This document shows, piece after piece, positions 37,201 to 45,948 of a DNA stretch of 64,000 nt (the stretch's first letter is position 1; the number at the start of each line of letters is the position of its first letter). The notes under the pieces are model-generated. The model saw nothing but the letters and a program-made list of their open reading frames with translations. It searched no databases and was not told where the DNA came from. The position numbers were made by a program, and so were the translations under genes. Origin of the DNA: Crossaster papposus (Eukaryota; Echinodermata; Asteroidea; Velatida; Solasteridae); assembly GCA_037893245.1 (NCBI GenBank), contig JBAIAA010000313.1, positions 1,300,001 to 1,364,000 on the forward strand. Direction: 5' to 3'.

Positions 37201-39157
37201 ATCGATGAGGAAGGAGAGGAGGAGGTGTTGACAGGGACGATAGACCCTGAGATGTACCAAGACGAGATGAGTAGGACCTTACATCGTTTGTGGCTGCATG
37301 GATACGATTCTACTGATGATGAATATGATGGCAACAAGGATGTACATCAGGTATTCACATCAATGATTTTGTTTCAACCCTTCTGTATGATAAGGCTTTT
37401 TCCAGGTATAGGCAAGTGGTCGGGGTATGTGGTTCAAGACCAGAAGGTCAGGGGTTCGAATCTAAAAGCTGGCCTTGGCCCGTTTGTTTCATACACGAGA
37501 TCATGTAATTCAGCGCCATGCCAAAACAAACGGAACTGCTGTCACACGTCAAATCTAAACGCACGAGACGAATGTTGTCTGCTTCAAATTTTGTAGGCAA
37601 ACGGACTGTTTGGGAGATGATTTGTGAAATTGCCATGAAATGTATATCAACCGTACTATTTGTAATCAAGAAAATACATTGTAAATGAATAATGAAGAAA
37701 TGTCACAAAAGTTCATTTCATGCTTCAAATCTTCAACAATAATTGTTCTCTTGACAACAATTTTTGTTCAATTTTGTGGGGGCCGACTGATAACTTTGGG
37801 GAGAAATTTCCACCCAAAGATGATTACCCCTATCACCATCTTTTATTTATTTATTTCATTCAACATCCAACAGCGATATAGTGCCAATTACAGAATGGAT
37901 AAGTGAGAGAAGACAATGTGAAGAAGTTACAGTTTTAGAGGTGGGAGGAAAACCCAAAAAGAATATTCAGGGGGAAAACCCACGGAATCAGGCAGCTGTT
38001 GAAGGCAGGATTCAAACCTGCATCATAGCAGTGGAAGGCAAGGAAAGAACCGCTGTGCCAACCCGACTCTCCTTGAAAAATGAAACCTCCGCTCCATTGC
38101 AAAATAGAGCACTTTTCATCCACATTTCCCAGTAAATAACACAAGCTGGCAGTTCTGTGCATGACCGGCTTTCACTCTTCTTTTTTACAAACACTTTTGT
38201 TCATAACTCACGAACTGTTCTAGTACAAGAGAATATGAGGGCACGCAAATCGTGATTTGAACTGATTTACAGGTCTGCACCCAGTGATTAATTTTCTCTC
38301 ATCAAGGACCGAAACGTGCTCTCAAGAGTTTGCCCTTGTGAAGATGTAACTTAGCACAATGATTGCTACCATCTAAGCACTTTTATTTCACTGATGAATC
38401 CATCAAAACCACAGACATTTTTATCACTGGTTGGCACTTTAAATTGTTGCCAACCACTGTTGTGGCAGTCCATAAAAATGGCATTCAATGATTACAAACA
38501 ATAGAAAAGTCTATAGGGTTCTTGCTGACAAGGCCTGATAGAGCCCCATTTCTCTTCGCACATGGAACACATAGGCAGAAGTTTGTGGCAGTGCAGGGTG
38601 TAACCAGTTCGCGCTGGGATTATTTTAACATCACCGACGCGAGGCGCAGTATTATTTTTAAGGAAACTCGATCCGTGGCGGGTTCAGGCCAAAGGTACCG
38701 GGAAGCACACTCGGGCATTTCCGGTCTTGCTCGTGGCGTGTTTATGCGTGTATATACGTCCTCAGGTGCAAACTGGTTAAGAGATTTGAAGGTTTGCAAT
38801 ATAAAAAGGCAATAAGATAGGAGGTCCTTTTCAGAACCACACAAACTCACAAAAGAGAATTACCACATTGTGCTACCACAAACAACATTATTGTTAGGAT
38901 TCTAAGAATATGTTTCACTTTTTTTGTTCGCCATTTAGGAAGCAGATATCACCTCTGATGAGCACCATCACAGAACACCTCAAGCCCCTAAACGACTGAA
39001 ATCTGACGACGCTGAATCCCAGGATGCACCTGACAGACATACTACAATTAGCCAAAGCCTGGACACGTCTGACCAGCAGAGGGCAGCAGACTCACAGAGA
39101 AAACCCAGCGCTAGGCTGGCTAAAGTCAAATTAAAGAGAGGCGCAATAGGTTTTTAA
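19252..39157 (+). CDS. TAF1C: TAF1C, RNA polymerase I TBP-associated factor subunit C (complete)
   Basis: TAF1C is a subunit of SL1/TIF-IB, the TBP complex that recruits RNA polymerase I to rDNA promoters in the nucleolus. Exons: 19252-19486, 20680-20771, 21910-22011, 23669-23836, 25179-25290, 25912-26031, 27816-27948, 28801-28872, 30100-30208, 30776-30943, 31526-31727, 33023-33080, 34191-34332, 35806-36031, 36965-37350 and 38939-39157. All junctions hold phase with GT-AG ends and give 847 aa (human 869). Matches to human TAF1C as I recall it are short but collinear: LRSDYYFCLM, SPYIHGECLLGLDAGAIQL, HLVATQDLLLLLDERYPKY, VFQLNTAGDLFFQ and a C-terminal GF stop. The middle should form the family's beta-propeller. 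The C-terminus is acidic then basic and looks disordered. Exon 11 has a small LTSN repeat; exon 15 has C-x2-C-x30-C-x2-C. Exon 1 is the least certain because the N-terminus is poorly conserved. Confidence 0.92.
19495..19860 (-). mobile_element. tRNA-headed SINE, type A, full length
   Basis: On the minus strand it starts with a tRNA Ser/Leu-like head (GTGGCCGAGTGGTTAAGAGC, then a B box GCGAGTTCGAATCCC). A conserved middle contains TCCTTAAGCAAGGCAATTAA, and the 3' tail reads CCTTGGTTTCATTGCCGAAA before a run of TAA/ATA units. It lies in TAF1C intron 1. Another copy without a head is at 40085-40392. Confidence 0.82.
20112..20335. mobile_element. MITE with GCTGCTAAGC ends, second copy
   Basis: It starts GGGGCCAATTTCACGGAGCT and follows the 14022-14264 copy closely, including TTGGTCTGTAACCTTG and CAAGGACAAATTGTCATGCT. 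The right inverted end is lost after ATGCTAAGCAAATG. It lies in TAF1C intron 1. Confidence 0.78.
20838..21290. mobile_element. TIR element with TCTGGAAAAACCTAG ends
   Basis: ATCTCCTGTAATCTGGAAAA at the left is the exact inverse of the right end, and an inner CCTAGCAAGTTGAATTGCTA hairpin sits mid-element. The element begins 66 bp after TAF1C exon 2. It is non-coding. Confidence 0.8.
22069..22608. mobile_element. Two tandem copies of a MITE with CCAAATAGGCACTTGGGGAG ends inside AAT repeats
   Basis: Copies at about 22062-22283 and 22335-22608 each begin CCAAATAGGCACTTGGGGAG, end TAAGTGCCTATTTGG or CAAGTGCCTATTTGG, and share an interior with GACAGATTTTGGTCTAAATA. (AAT)n runs lie before, between and after them. 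They sit in the TAF1C intron after exon 3. The second copy holds an extra ~45 bp near its left end. Confidence 0.8.
22640..23205. repeat. Unrecognised, moderately GC-rich stretch between AAT runs
   Basis: The base composition differs from the surrounding intron, and the minus strand stays open for about 150 codons, but I see no known protein motif. AAT-rich microsatellites bound it on both sides, which suggests an inserted element. It could be a retrotransposon 3' fragment; family unknown. Confidence 0.4.
23350..23592. mobile_element. TTAA MITE, copy 6
   Basis: Full-length copy with TTAA flanks and one mismatch in the right inverted end, 76 bp upstream of TAF1C exon 4. Confidence 0.85.
24165..24300 (+). 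mobile_element. SINE body fragment
   Basis: CTCTCTCCACCCAGGAG and following sequence resemble the SINE at 12905-13230. The head is missing and a LINE 3' end follows directly. Confidence 0.5.
24307..24760 (+). mobile_element. LINE 3' fragment (CR1/L2-like reverse-transcriptase C-terminus)
   Basis: About 105 codons read KQLHWLPIKERIIFKLLTFT, then APSYLTELI, LRSSSDTRILTKPK, PNLWNNLPHEIRHAISLTDF and LKTHLFQT before a stop. This is the standard C-terminal pattern of CR1/L2-type LINEs. A short 3'UTR ending in CGCTATATAAATGCCCTGATT and an (ATT)n tail follows. It is 5'-truncated and lies in a TAF1C intron. Confidence 0.88.
24752..25112. mobile_element. Hairpin-bearing repeat, copy 2
   Basis: It matches 12180-12540 in the same orientation, including the long palindrome with ACCGCTTGGAGTCTGGGTGC. 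It directly follows the (ATT)n tail of the LINE fragment and ends about 65 bp before TAF1C exon 5. Confidence 0.75.
26225..26692. repeat. Dispersed ~450-bp repeat, inverted copy at 59190-59645
   Basis: It runs from CTAACCCTACCTAATGCTAC through TTTTTACTACTAGTAGTAAA to AGGCCTAGGGGGTTAGGGTT, and the same sequence reads in reverse at 59190-59645. AGTA-type motifs recur within. The family is not recognised; the ends are TAACCCTAACC-like on both sides. Confidence 0.75.
26812..27092 (-). mobile_element. tRNA-headed SINE, type B, full length
   Basis: On the minus strand the head reads GGCGTAGCGGTTCTTACC with a B box CGGGTTCAAATCC. The body contains CCGTGGGTTTTTCCCAGGAT. The 3' tail (GGTTTCATTACCAGAAATAT, then ATAATAATA) is the same as in type A. 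It lies in a TAF1C intron. Confidence 0.82.
27299..27742. mobile_element. CpG-rich TIR element with GGGCTGCGTTCCACTT ends
   Basis: GGGCTGCGTTCCACTTACGC at the left and ATAAGTGGAACGCACCCCTG at the right are inverted. The interior repeats CGAACGTTCGC-like motifs. Ends of this kind occur in hAT-type non-autonomous elements; that assignment is tentative. It ends 74 bp before TAF1C exon 7. Confidence 0.7.
28290..28500. repeat. Local ~80-bp tandem repeat ending in a poly-C run
   Basis: CACAATTGGCAGTTCGTGAA and CACAATTGACAGTTAGTGAA are corresponding parts of two diverged units. A poly-C run occupies about 28476-28497. It is intronic. Confidence 0.55.
30267..30709. mobile_element. TIR element with TGTGACCAGC ends, uninterrupted copy
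   Basis: TGTGACCAGCTCTACAAAAA at the left and TTTTTGTAGAGCTGGTCACG at the right are inverted repeats. It matches the 14014-14683 element in the opposite orientation and lacks its nested insert. It lies in the TAF1C intron between exons 9 and 10. Confidence 0.85.
31120..31362. mobile_element. TTAA MITE, copy 7 (diverged)
   Basis: Same length and interior as the family but with several changes in both inverted ends (CCATTTTGTGCCGG at the left, TGGCGAACTGATT at the right), so it is probably an older copy. Intronic in TAF1C. Confidence 0.8.
31760..31838 (-). other. tRNA-like sequence, minus strand
   Basis: Read on the minus strand it has GACAGCTCAGTTGGTAGAG (A box) and TTAGGGGTTCAAACTCC (B box) at tRNA spacing, starting 33 bp downstream of TAF1C exon 11. 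The anticodon arm is not convincing, so a SINE head or tRNA pseudogene is more likely than a working gene. Confidence 0.5.
32020..32442. mobile_element. TIR element with TGTGACCTGTTCCAACG ends
   Basis: TGTGACCTGTTCCAACGAAA is mirrored by TTTCGTTGGAACAGGTCACA, and the match continues inward through the CGACTTT and CAAAGTCG arms. It is non-coding, in a TAF1C intron. Confidence 0.85.
32544..32778. mobile_element. TTAA MITE, copy 8 (right end degraded)
   Basis: The left end and interior match the family, but the right inverted end stops after CCCGTCGCGAA and the right TTAA is gone. Intronic in TAF1C. Confidence 0.78.
33535..33650. repeat. Foldback sequence with a perfect 42-bp palindrome
   Basis: 33579-33620 is an exact palindrome: CTACCTAGAGGTGTTCCAG, then AGCT, then its complement. 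Outside it, TTTGACTACACAGCGTGGTG and CACCACATTGTGGTGTCAAA form a weaker outer inverted repeat, so this is probably a small foldback MITE in a TAF1C intron. Confidence 0.8.
33800..34137 (-). mobile_element. LINE 3' fragment, short
   Basis: On the minus strand about 30 codons read KQAKLWNDLPFSLGCSRSYN and then FKRKLKLYLM before a stop, the typical last residues of a non-LTR retrotransposon ORF. About 270 bp of 3'UTR-like sequence follows. It is 5'-truncated about 53 bp upstream of TAF1C exon 13. Confidence 0.72.
34430..34784. mobile_element. TIR element with TTTAAAGGTAG ends
   Basis: The left end TTTAAAGGTAGGATACACCA and the right end ATGGTGTATACTACATGTAC before CTTTAAA are inverted. It is the reverse-orientation relative of the element at 55628-55953. 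Its right TTTAAA is shared with the next element. Confidence 0.78.
34779..35431. mobile_element. TIR element with TTTAAAGATGGACTACAACG ends and an internal hairpin
   Basis: The left end TTTAAAGATGGACTACAACG is mirrored by CGTTGTAGTCCATCTTTAAA at 35412-35431. Inside, about 34979-35174 is a near-perfect palindrome with arms of roughly 85 bp that contains three TGACGT-type motifs. It lies in the TAF1C intron between exons 13 and 14. Confidence 0.8.
36035..36420. repeat. Dispersed repeat, also at 5860-6250
   Basis: CAAAATGCGACAGAACTGGG and GTGCAACAAACAGTATTGTA match the left-hand copy in the same order. It begins right after TAF1C exon 14. Confidence 0.55.
37405..37650. repeat. tRNA-like head plus repeat body (relative at 21680-21830)
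   Basis: AAGTGGTCGGGGTATGTGG and a B box CAGGGGTTCGAATC come first. The rest (AAACAAACGGAACT, CGAATGTTGTCTGCTTCAAA, CAAACGGACTGTTTGGGAGA) resembles 21680-21830 in reverse. It looks like a SINE-type element in the last TAF1C intron. Confidence 0.55.
37845..38075 (-). mobile_element. tRNA-headed SINE, type B, second copy
   Basis: On the minus strand it has GGAGAGTCGGGTTGGCACAG and a B box CAGGTTTGAATCC, then the type B body (CCGTGGGTTTTCCCCC). A different left tail with TTATTTATTTCA suggests a 3' end change relative to 26812-27092. Confidence 0.75.
38600..38780. mobile_element. TTAA MITE, copy 9 (internally deleted)
   Basis: Both inverted ends and the right TTAA remain, but about 60 bp of the interior are missing and the left TTAA is altered to GTAA. 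It is 158 bp upstream of the last TAF1C exon. Confidence 0.8.
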
Positions 39158-39847
39158 GTTTTACTGGTAATTTTATTTCAAATTGAACACACAACAAAGG
39201 CACAAAATACAGAAATGTTCAATTTAATAACTTATGACTGTTTTATACAACGGAATTGTTAAAAGTAATTGAAGAAAGTAAACTGTTCGACCTTGAAGAA
39301 ATGCTTGACTGGTTGTATTGATGCGATTGGACATTTTGTTTTATTGCATTCAATAAACATGAAATTCTTTTTTTTTCAGTTGACGACGGAAAACAACAAT
39401 TTGAAAAGAAATCTGCAACTCAGATATTGCACTTTAAAGAGTTTCACAAGAAAAGTTGACCAGCAAGTTACAATGGCCAATCATAACTTTTGTCATTTAC
39501 AGTAGTCAAAAGAATACACTGCAACTTGTTCTGCATTGCAAAGATTAGAAAACAACAGTGGAATGTAACCATATTTGTGACCCACCACCTCAAAACCAGG
39601 CTGAAGTCGAAATTGTTCATATATACTTTTGAAGTTATATCTTTTTGAAGTTAAGAAGGAGAAGGCCGATATTATCTAACGATTTATGAAAAAAAATTAA
39701 AAAATTAAAAACAAAACAAATAACAATAAATAAATACACCAAAACAAAATTATGTATCTCAAAATGGCATGTCACGACTTTTGGCGTGGTGGGTCACATT
39801 TGTTCAAAGCTTGGCAGGTATCTTGTATAGTTTAATCATCTCCACTG
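39158..39847. other. Convergent 3' region of TAF1C and LRRC61
   Basis: The 690 bp between the two stop codons hold AATAAA on the plus strand at 39352-39357 and, on the minus strand, AATAAA at 39340-39345 (TTTATT on plus). If both are used the two 3'UTRs overlap. A MITE at 39576-39798 fills much of the LRRC61 side. Confidence 0.5.
39576..39798. mobile_element. TIR element with TGTGACCCACCAC ends
   Basis: TGTGACCCACCACCTCAAAA and GGCGTGGTGGGTCACA are inverted ends, with AGTCG and CGACT just inside. It starts 49 bp past the LRRC61 stop, so it is likely part of the LRRC61 3'UTR. Confidence 0.8.
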
Positions 39848-42800
39848 TCATGAGTTTGTCTCGGTGCTTTCCATCAGACTCCTAGACGCATCAGACTTCA
39901 AGTCCTTACAGCTTTTCAGAAGATCTGGGGGAAAAACAAAAACAGTTTTTACAAACTCAATTCACATCCGGGACAAGTTCCAGACAAGTTGCAAATAATG
40001 TATCGGGTGTAAGTTACAGGATTCTGAACAAATTTCCCTGCAATGAAATTGTGACAACTACTCACTACTTGCCCAGCACTAGTATAAGTCACGTGTGTCC
40101 TTAAGCAAGGCAATTAAACCACTATTGCTTCGTCCTTCAGATGGGACGTAAAGTTGTAGGTCCTGTGTGTTGTATAATTTATAATGTGTGTATATATCTT
40201 TCTCATTATAACATAAAATTGTATAATGCACGTAAAAGAACCCAGAACACTTATCGCTAAGAGAAGGGGTTTGCCCCGGTGTTCCTGGCTGACACAGCCT
40301 CTGTCTACGGGGTTCTTCTGGCTTACAAGCTAAAGTGCCTTTAGTGCTTTTGAAGGATTCTTGGTTTCATTACCAGAAAATAATAATAAGGGGGTCCTTC
40401 ATGCAACCCGCGAGGCTGGACAGAATTATGAAGTCACCTTTCTGAAAAGAAAATTACCTAAAGTTGACTAGCTTTAAAAAATTTTTTAAGGAAATTGATT
40501 ACGAGCAGACTGAAAATACTCGCCTTGAAACTGCTGTTCTGCACTCCATCTCTCTTGGTCTGCATCAACTGCCCCTTTCACTTCCCAGAAGTCCTTGCTC
40601 ACCCAGGGCTGTGAGAAGTCTGCCCTGGTTGTACTCTCTTGAGAGCCTAAATTAAAAATAGCGTTTAAGCAATGAAACTTGACTTGGCAGAGTCTGCGAG
40701 GTTTCTCATAACAAGTCTAGCAAGCCTACTGAATTTGGTACCGGACAATCCATCAGTAAGATAGGTACACGAGGACACAAGGCTATGGCAGAGCGATTCA
40801 TAAAACCATCCTGTGGAGACCTGAGCACAATCAGGACAATGGGAGTCAAAAGGTCTTCACAGGGAAATTTCGATAGATTTACAAAATAGATTCTTGGAGT
40901 TTTACTCAAAAACCTGTTGCAAATTAATATTTTAAGGTCTAAGTGATATTGGGTTTATAGGGTTACAGCCCAGAAAACTAACCCTAGTTGAAATAGGACC
41001 ACTTTAGAAATAGCCCCTTCGACGTTCTGAAAATGTTATACACGAGAACAAGGTAATAACTCTACAAGGACACAAATTTGAAAATGTGTAGTTCTAATCA
41101 ATTGATTTGTTTACTAGTCACTGCAAGTATATCATTGGGTTTACTTGGTAAATCCTATACAAAAGAAAACGCCCAGCTTTCTTTAGTCAGTCGGTCTGAT
41201 ACAAATGCAGCATGCTAGAAGTCCTCAAAATTGGCAAATAAAAAGGGCATAAACTGAGAACTAGAAAATTCCAGTCTTTACAAGACAGTTTGTTTTTGTT
41301 TTTCTTCCAATTTTGCAATAAAAAAATACCAAAGACTTCAAACTTTGTACAGCAATGAGCCACCGAAGTTTTCAATAAATTGTTACAGTTAGGGCTGTCT
41401 CTAATATCGAACAGTAACTTCTTTTTGTATACGTCTATATTTATTGGTCCCATTCTTTTAGCTGGGTCAAATACTTATTACTACTTTACTGCAAAACACT
41501 CTAGCAGCCCATAACAGCAATCGCTGCATGCTCAAGTGGTTTTGTATGCCACTTTTGACCAGTGAGAAAGGCAGCAGCTGCAGCTGGCGTGTGTTAAACT
41601 TGATCAGCAAGTTTCATTTTTGAATGATAAAAAATACTAATGCAGTCACACTGAGAGATAAGACAACTTACAACTGGCTAAGACTGGCTAAGACTGGAAA
41701 TCACAAGGAATCGTAGTAAAGTCCTGCCACATGTCCTGGGTGGTCTTGGATGTCTTAGGTAGTCACACACCCGAATTGTTAATAAACCTGCCTGCAACCA
41801 AACTGGTCTTTAATAGGTAGGTCTTCAACAGATTGTTGTGCTACAAGTCGAGTGTTCTTACAATGTTGTGGTTGATAGTGGGACTCTCCAGTCGTCCAAC
41901 AGTCGCATGACTATTTGCAAGGTTTGTCGTGCGACTGCACAACAAGTCGTATGACAGTTGTACAATTAGTCGTGACTTTCAAAGACATATCCTAGTTGCA
42001 GACTAGTAGGGGACAGGTCTTATTGTGACTGCTAGGCTAATATTGCAGTAAAAACCCACGACTGACATGGTTGCGGGTAATCGCAGCTCAAATGTGGCTG
42101 GAGCTTAAATTATTTGAAAATAAACAGTCCTACCGGTAGTTCCAGTCAATGTACGCACCTTCCAACATTTCATCAAGTTTCCTGCAAAGTTCAAACAGTT
42201 CACTCCCGTTTCCCGACACCCTCTCCCCGTCCATGACCTTTAACCTTGGCAGTGTCATCATCACGCTGGTCTTGTAGGACAAACTGTGGCACACTGGGTT
42301 ATTGAGGCCAGTGAGGGGATCGCTCAGAGTTAGAGCGGAGAAGGAGTCTAGATTGGCTAGGCACTGGAGACTGTCCACGCTACTGATGAGATTGCCGGAG
42401 GCATTAAGTGTTTGTAGATTGGCCAGTTCCTTTAAAGGATCTGAAATTTATATTTGGTTGAAATACAAATAACTACAATTTATAAATACCCCAGACAATT
42501 TACCCATTCCTATTGGTCAGGAGCCCGTCACACATGGGTGGATTTAAACGACCGATAAAAACACCTTGCAGTTTTAAACATCTTTTCCGGTGTCACATTA
42601 AATTTGGACTCCTATGAAATCTGGTCCACTTTTTAATAATCCCAGGGCAAACTGGTAAATATTAGTCGGGAGCCACAACAGCTTGACGACACTGTCTATG
42701 GCTTGTATAAACCTCAGTGCGACATTGCCTGTAGGTTCGGTGAGAAACTTGTCTGGAAAAATATACTTTTTTGTTTAGAAAAAAACCAAATACTTTCACA

Positions 42801-45346
42801 CATGTGATGAAAAACTAAAAATCAATTTTTAAAAGAAATTCATCTCACCGATGTTTGTAATCCGATTGGCCGAGATATTTAAATATGACAGCTGCTTGAG
42901 TGGGGTCAAAGGTCGTAGGTTGGACAGGTCATTTCTGCTAAGGTCCAGCCTCTCGAGACATGTACAGTCTCCAATGCAACCCAAGTGATCAATATCTGGA
43001 CAAAAACAAAATAAAAGTCGACATGAACCATTTGAACATTTTTTGCCGCGTTGCACACGGGGCTCTATTATTAGCGTTAGGTGGTGGTGTTTTTCTATAC
43101 CAAATTCAACACCCAAGAACGTCTCGGTAAAAGATTCAAATCTGGCCCATTCAATTTGTACACAGTCACTGCATATGAAAAAACTATTAACTTTTCTCAG
43201 ACTTGATCGGAGTTGTGCTGTATGATAAAGTCGTTAAAAATGAATTACCAAAGGGAACGGGCATTTCTGGCTGTCGTTTAAGCAATATGTGGTCACTGCA
43301 ATGGTCTTTCACATAGCTGGCCATTGTTTATAAACTGTTTATAAACTGTGTGGAAGGGATGTAGAATTAGGAAGTAAATATAAGCCCACTGGCCCAGATT
43401 TGCGGACGAGAGAATTGTAAAGCTGATCAGCTTCCAAGGCAATTAAACTACATGTTTGGACGCTGTTCTTTTTACTGAAAGGTAGATAAAAACATATTAT
43501 TTTTTGAATCAATATATGTGACCATCCACGAAAAAAGGGCTGTAAAGTTGCCAGAGCTTATTTTGAGAATTATGTAAAATAAAATTAGAATTTCCATTTT
43601 CAGTGTTACTGTACTTGTAGCTAACCATAAATACCAACTATGTCTTGTAATACATCATTTTAAAGATTATTTCTTGTAGATTTCATTTCTCTTAATATCT
43701 CAAAATGTCAAGATGTCTACTTTACATCCCTTTCGTCGTGGACGGTCATATATGTACAACATGTGAACGATATATCAAATTAGGAAAAAGGACAGCGAAA
43801 AACTCTAGTTACGTCATACGTACGTCATTCCATTGTTCTTGTGAACACGCTAGTTTTCTAAAAGCGTAGACCACATGCAGTATAAGGTGGTCGTCGTTAT
43901 ATATCTACGTCTACCACGTCAGCGAACCGACATGCAGGGCAGGGATTTCGGGGGCCGCGCTTTCTCTTTCCGCAATGAGCCAATCACGTTGCAGCTTGTA
44001 TGTCAGGTCAAACATTTTTTCTGCTTTTCTTTATTCATTTTAGACAGTCGCCATTTTTATGGCCATTTAATGGTTCAAATCTTTGTAAAAACAAAGTATT
44101 ATAGAAAACCAAATAAACCACACGTAAAAGTCCTACAGCAGGCAGCTCAGAGGTGCCCGGAAGTGCCCGAATCGTGACCTTTGTTCGCGAGACTTGCACG
44201 GTCTATACACGACAACGCGGCTTTTGCACGAATTCGTGCTTTTTTAGACAATAACTGGCTCAAGATAATTTACTGACCGATTTCTCTGAGGACTAGGCAG
44301 TGGATACTCTCAAGGTCAAACTCCCCACTTCTTATCTTCAATATCTGCTTGGTGATCCGAGTCCCAAACAACTCTGGAATTAGTAGAAATAAATAAATGT
44401 ATTTACAAATCTGAAAAGCATTCAAAATGAGCAAGTAATTGTTTGTTTCACGCAATTTAAAAGTTGGCATATCACTTATTAATTTGTCAACTGTATGCCA
44501 CACACGTTTTGCAATGTTTGCCTCATCATCGCACAATCACTTTTTGGGGTTTTGCATAATTGGAAAACAGTTATTTACCCGAGTGATATACTAGTATACC
44601 TCCATGGGACTAGTACTAGTACAGGTTACCCTGTTAAAATAGGACAGCAAAAATTAAACGCTGTGGCTATTCTTTCGTGACGTGACCGTAACCCTACATA
44701 CTTTTTCTATTTTTAAATGATTTAACTGGTTCCCGACACAGACAAGGGAAACTCAATATGCGCGGAACGTATGAAGACCACCCAGGAAATTTGTTTTGGC
44801 ATTAGTCGATGTTAAATTGTGGTATTTAGTCTAAAATGCACCTTTTTTTACCATAAATAATATGTAATTATTCAAACGATTCCGTGATTGAATTTAGATT
44901 TTCGTGCAAACATAGTGAAAAATTCACATTACATTTCATTCGTATTCAAAATTTGACATTTTTCATAAAAAACTAGCTGTGACTTTGTCGTGGAAAAAAA
45001 AGGCAAACTATAAAAGTAACAATTGCAATGTGTAATAAGTTAATTCCATTGTTTTTTGGTATTATTTCATTACGTAACCTTTTTTTATTAACTAAAATTA
45101 TTGGTTAATATCTCATCTAATTAGGGTCTTATAGAAAAAGGTATAAAAACTAGGGACTGTATACGAAAAACTAGGGACTGTATACGAAAAACTATGGACT
45201 GTATACAATTAACTAGAGACTGCGCATGCGCTACTGGAACTCACGTAAGAATAGAAAAAGTACGTAGGATTACGGTCACGTAAGAATAGCCACGGTGAAA
45301 ATTTAACAATATACCTACCAGTTTTCTCTCTTGATTCTTGATTCAT
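39848..45346 (-). CDS. LRRC61: LRRC61, leucine-rich repeat-containing protein 61 (complete)
   Basis: This is a small leucine-rich repeat protein, likely a protein-binding scaffold; its function is not well defined. Exons in transcript order: 45346-45319, 44373-44278, 42995-42849, 42440-42159, 40646-40524 and 39924-39848, giving 250 aa (human 259). The N-terminus has KIRSGEFDLESI, matching human KSRTGEFSLESI as I recall it. LRRs follow: GCIGDCTCLERLDLSRNDLS, LKQLSYLNISANRI and LANLQTLNASGNLI. An LRR-cap-like block ends in LPRLKVMDGERVSGNGSE. The C-terminus has SQPWVSKDFWE and FQDLLKSCKDL, collinear with human QPWVEPGYWE and FQDTLQECWDL. Five junctions keep phase; the last intron has a GC donor. 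The gene converges with TAF1C. A CpG-richer stretch upstream (about 45525-45640) may be its promoter. Confidence 0.93.
40085..40392 (+). mobile_element. SINE type A without its tRNA head
   Basis: It contains GTCCTTAAGCAAGGCAATTA and TTCTTGGTTTCATTACCAGA before AATAATAATAA, matching 19495-19860 in reverse. It sits in the LRRC61 GC-AG intron and lacks the tRNA-like head. A short (AT/GT)-rich insertion lies near 40170-40215. Confidence 0.78.
40523..40524 (-). other. LRRC61: GC donor of the last LRRC61 intron
   Basis: Exon 5 ends TTTCAAG and the intron begins GCGAGT. Joining there to the CAG acceptor at 39925-39927 makes FQDLLK, matching the conserved FQD of human LRRC61 (recalled). No GT in the right phase is nearby, so this is a non-canonical GC-AG intron. 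Confidence 0.85.
40800..41095. repeat. Relative of the repeat nested at 6430-6830
   Basis: GTGGAGACCTGAGCACAATC, AGTTGAAATAGGACCACTTT and GACACAAATTTGAAA occur in the same order as in the 6430-6830 insert. It lies in an LRRC61 intron. Confidence 0.6.
42478..42640. repeat. Fragment of the 11960-12540 repeat family
   Basis: TTTATAAATACCCCAGACAA and CATTCCTATTGGTCAGGAGC match the left part of the UBA6-intron copy. The hairpin part is absent. Confidence 0.5.
43517..43751. mobile_element. TIR element with ATGTGACCATCCACGA ends
   Basis: ATGTGACCATCCACGA and TCGTGGACGGTCATAT are inverted. It interrupts a dispersed repeat whose copy near 10605 lacks it, so the target can be read. It lies in an LRRC61 intron. 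Confidence 0.82.
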
Positions 45347-45785
45347 GATATTGAGCTAGAACTAGAAGATTTAGAAGCTAATTCGTTACATTACAAATGC
45401 CCTTGGTGACTAGACTTGCCTACTCTTTCCGATGACAAAAAAAACAAACCACATTCGGCACCTGTGTCCACCTCCAATCGTCAATTTAATACAATTACAA
45501 GTGACCCCGACATTCAACACCCCTAGACTAGGGCGGCAGCGCGAGGCAGCGCCGTTTGTCTGATTTTGTGATTTTGTGTTGTTTCCTTTGAGCCCGCGCT
45601 TTGCTGGTGACTTCTATTTGTGTGGCGCGCCCTCTATCGACATAACATAAGTCGAATTTTCGGATTGGGCGGCTCATATCATACCTGAAAACACAGTTTC
45701 GAGTCCTTCTTCCTTTGAGCAGATGTAGGATAGAGCTATTACTCCAGCTTCCAAACCTATAGTCACATCGATTTCAAACAGTGTT

Positions 45786-45869
45786 GACTAGTAGTCGAAT
45801 GGCCAAGTGGTTAGGCTTATATGGTCTGCGGGGATCCATCGCATGGGTTCGAGTCCCCGTTCTGCCCGA
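45786..45869 (+). pseudogene. tRNA-Ser-like sequence
   Basis: GTAGTCGAATGGCCAAGTGG resembles the start of eukaryotic tRNA-Ser, and GGGTTCGAGTCCCCG is a good B box; the element ends CCCGACG. The anticodon and variable arms do not fold convincingly by eye, so I call it a tRNA pseudogene or SINE head. Confidence 0.5.
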
Positions 45870-45948
45870 CGTCATTTTTTCCTCAGTTTTAACGCGCGCG
45901 ATTTCGCAATCGTATCTATAAAAGAATTAATTGATCGTCTTCAATCAC

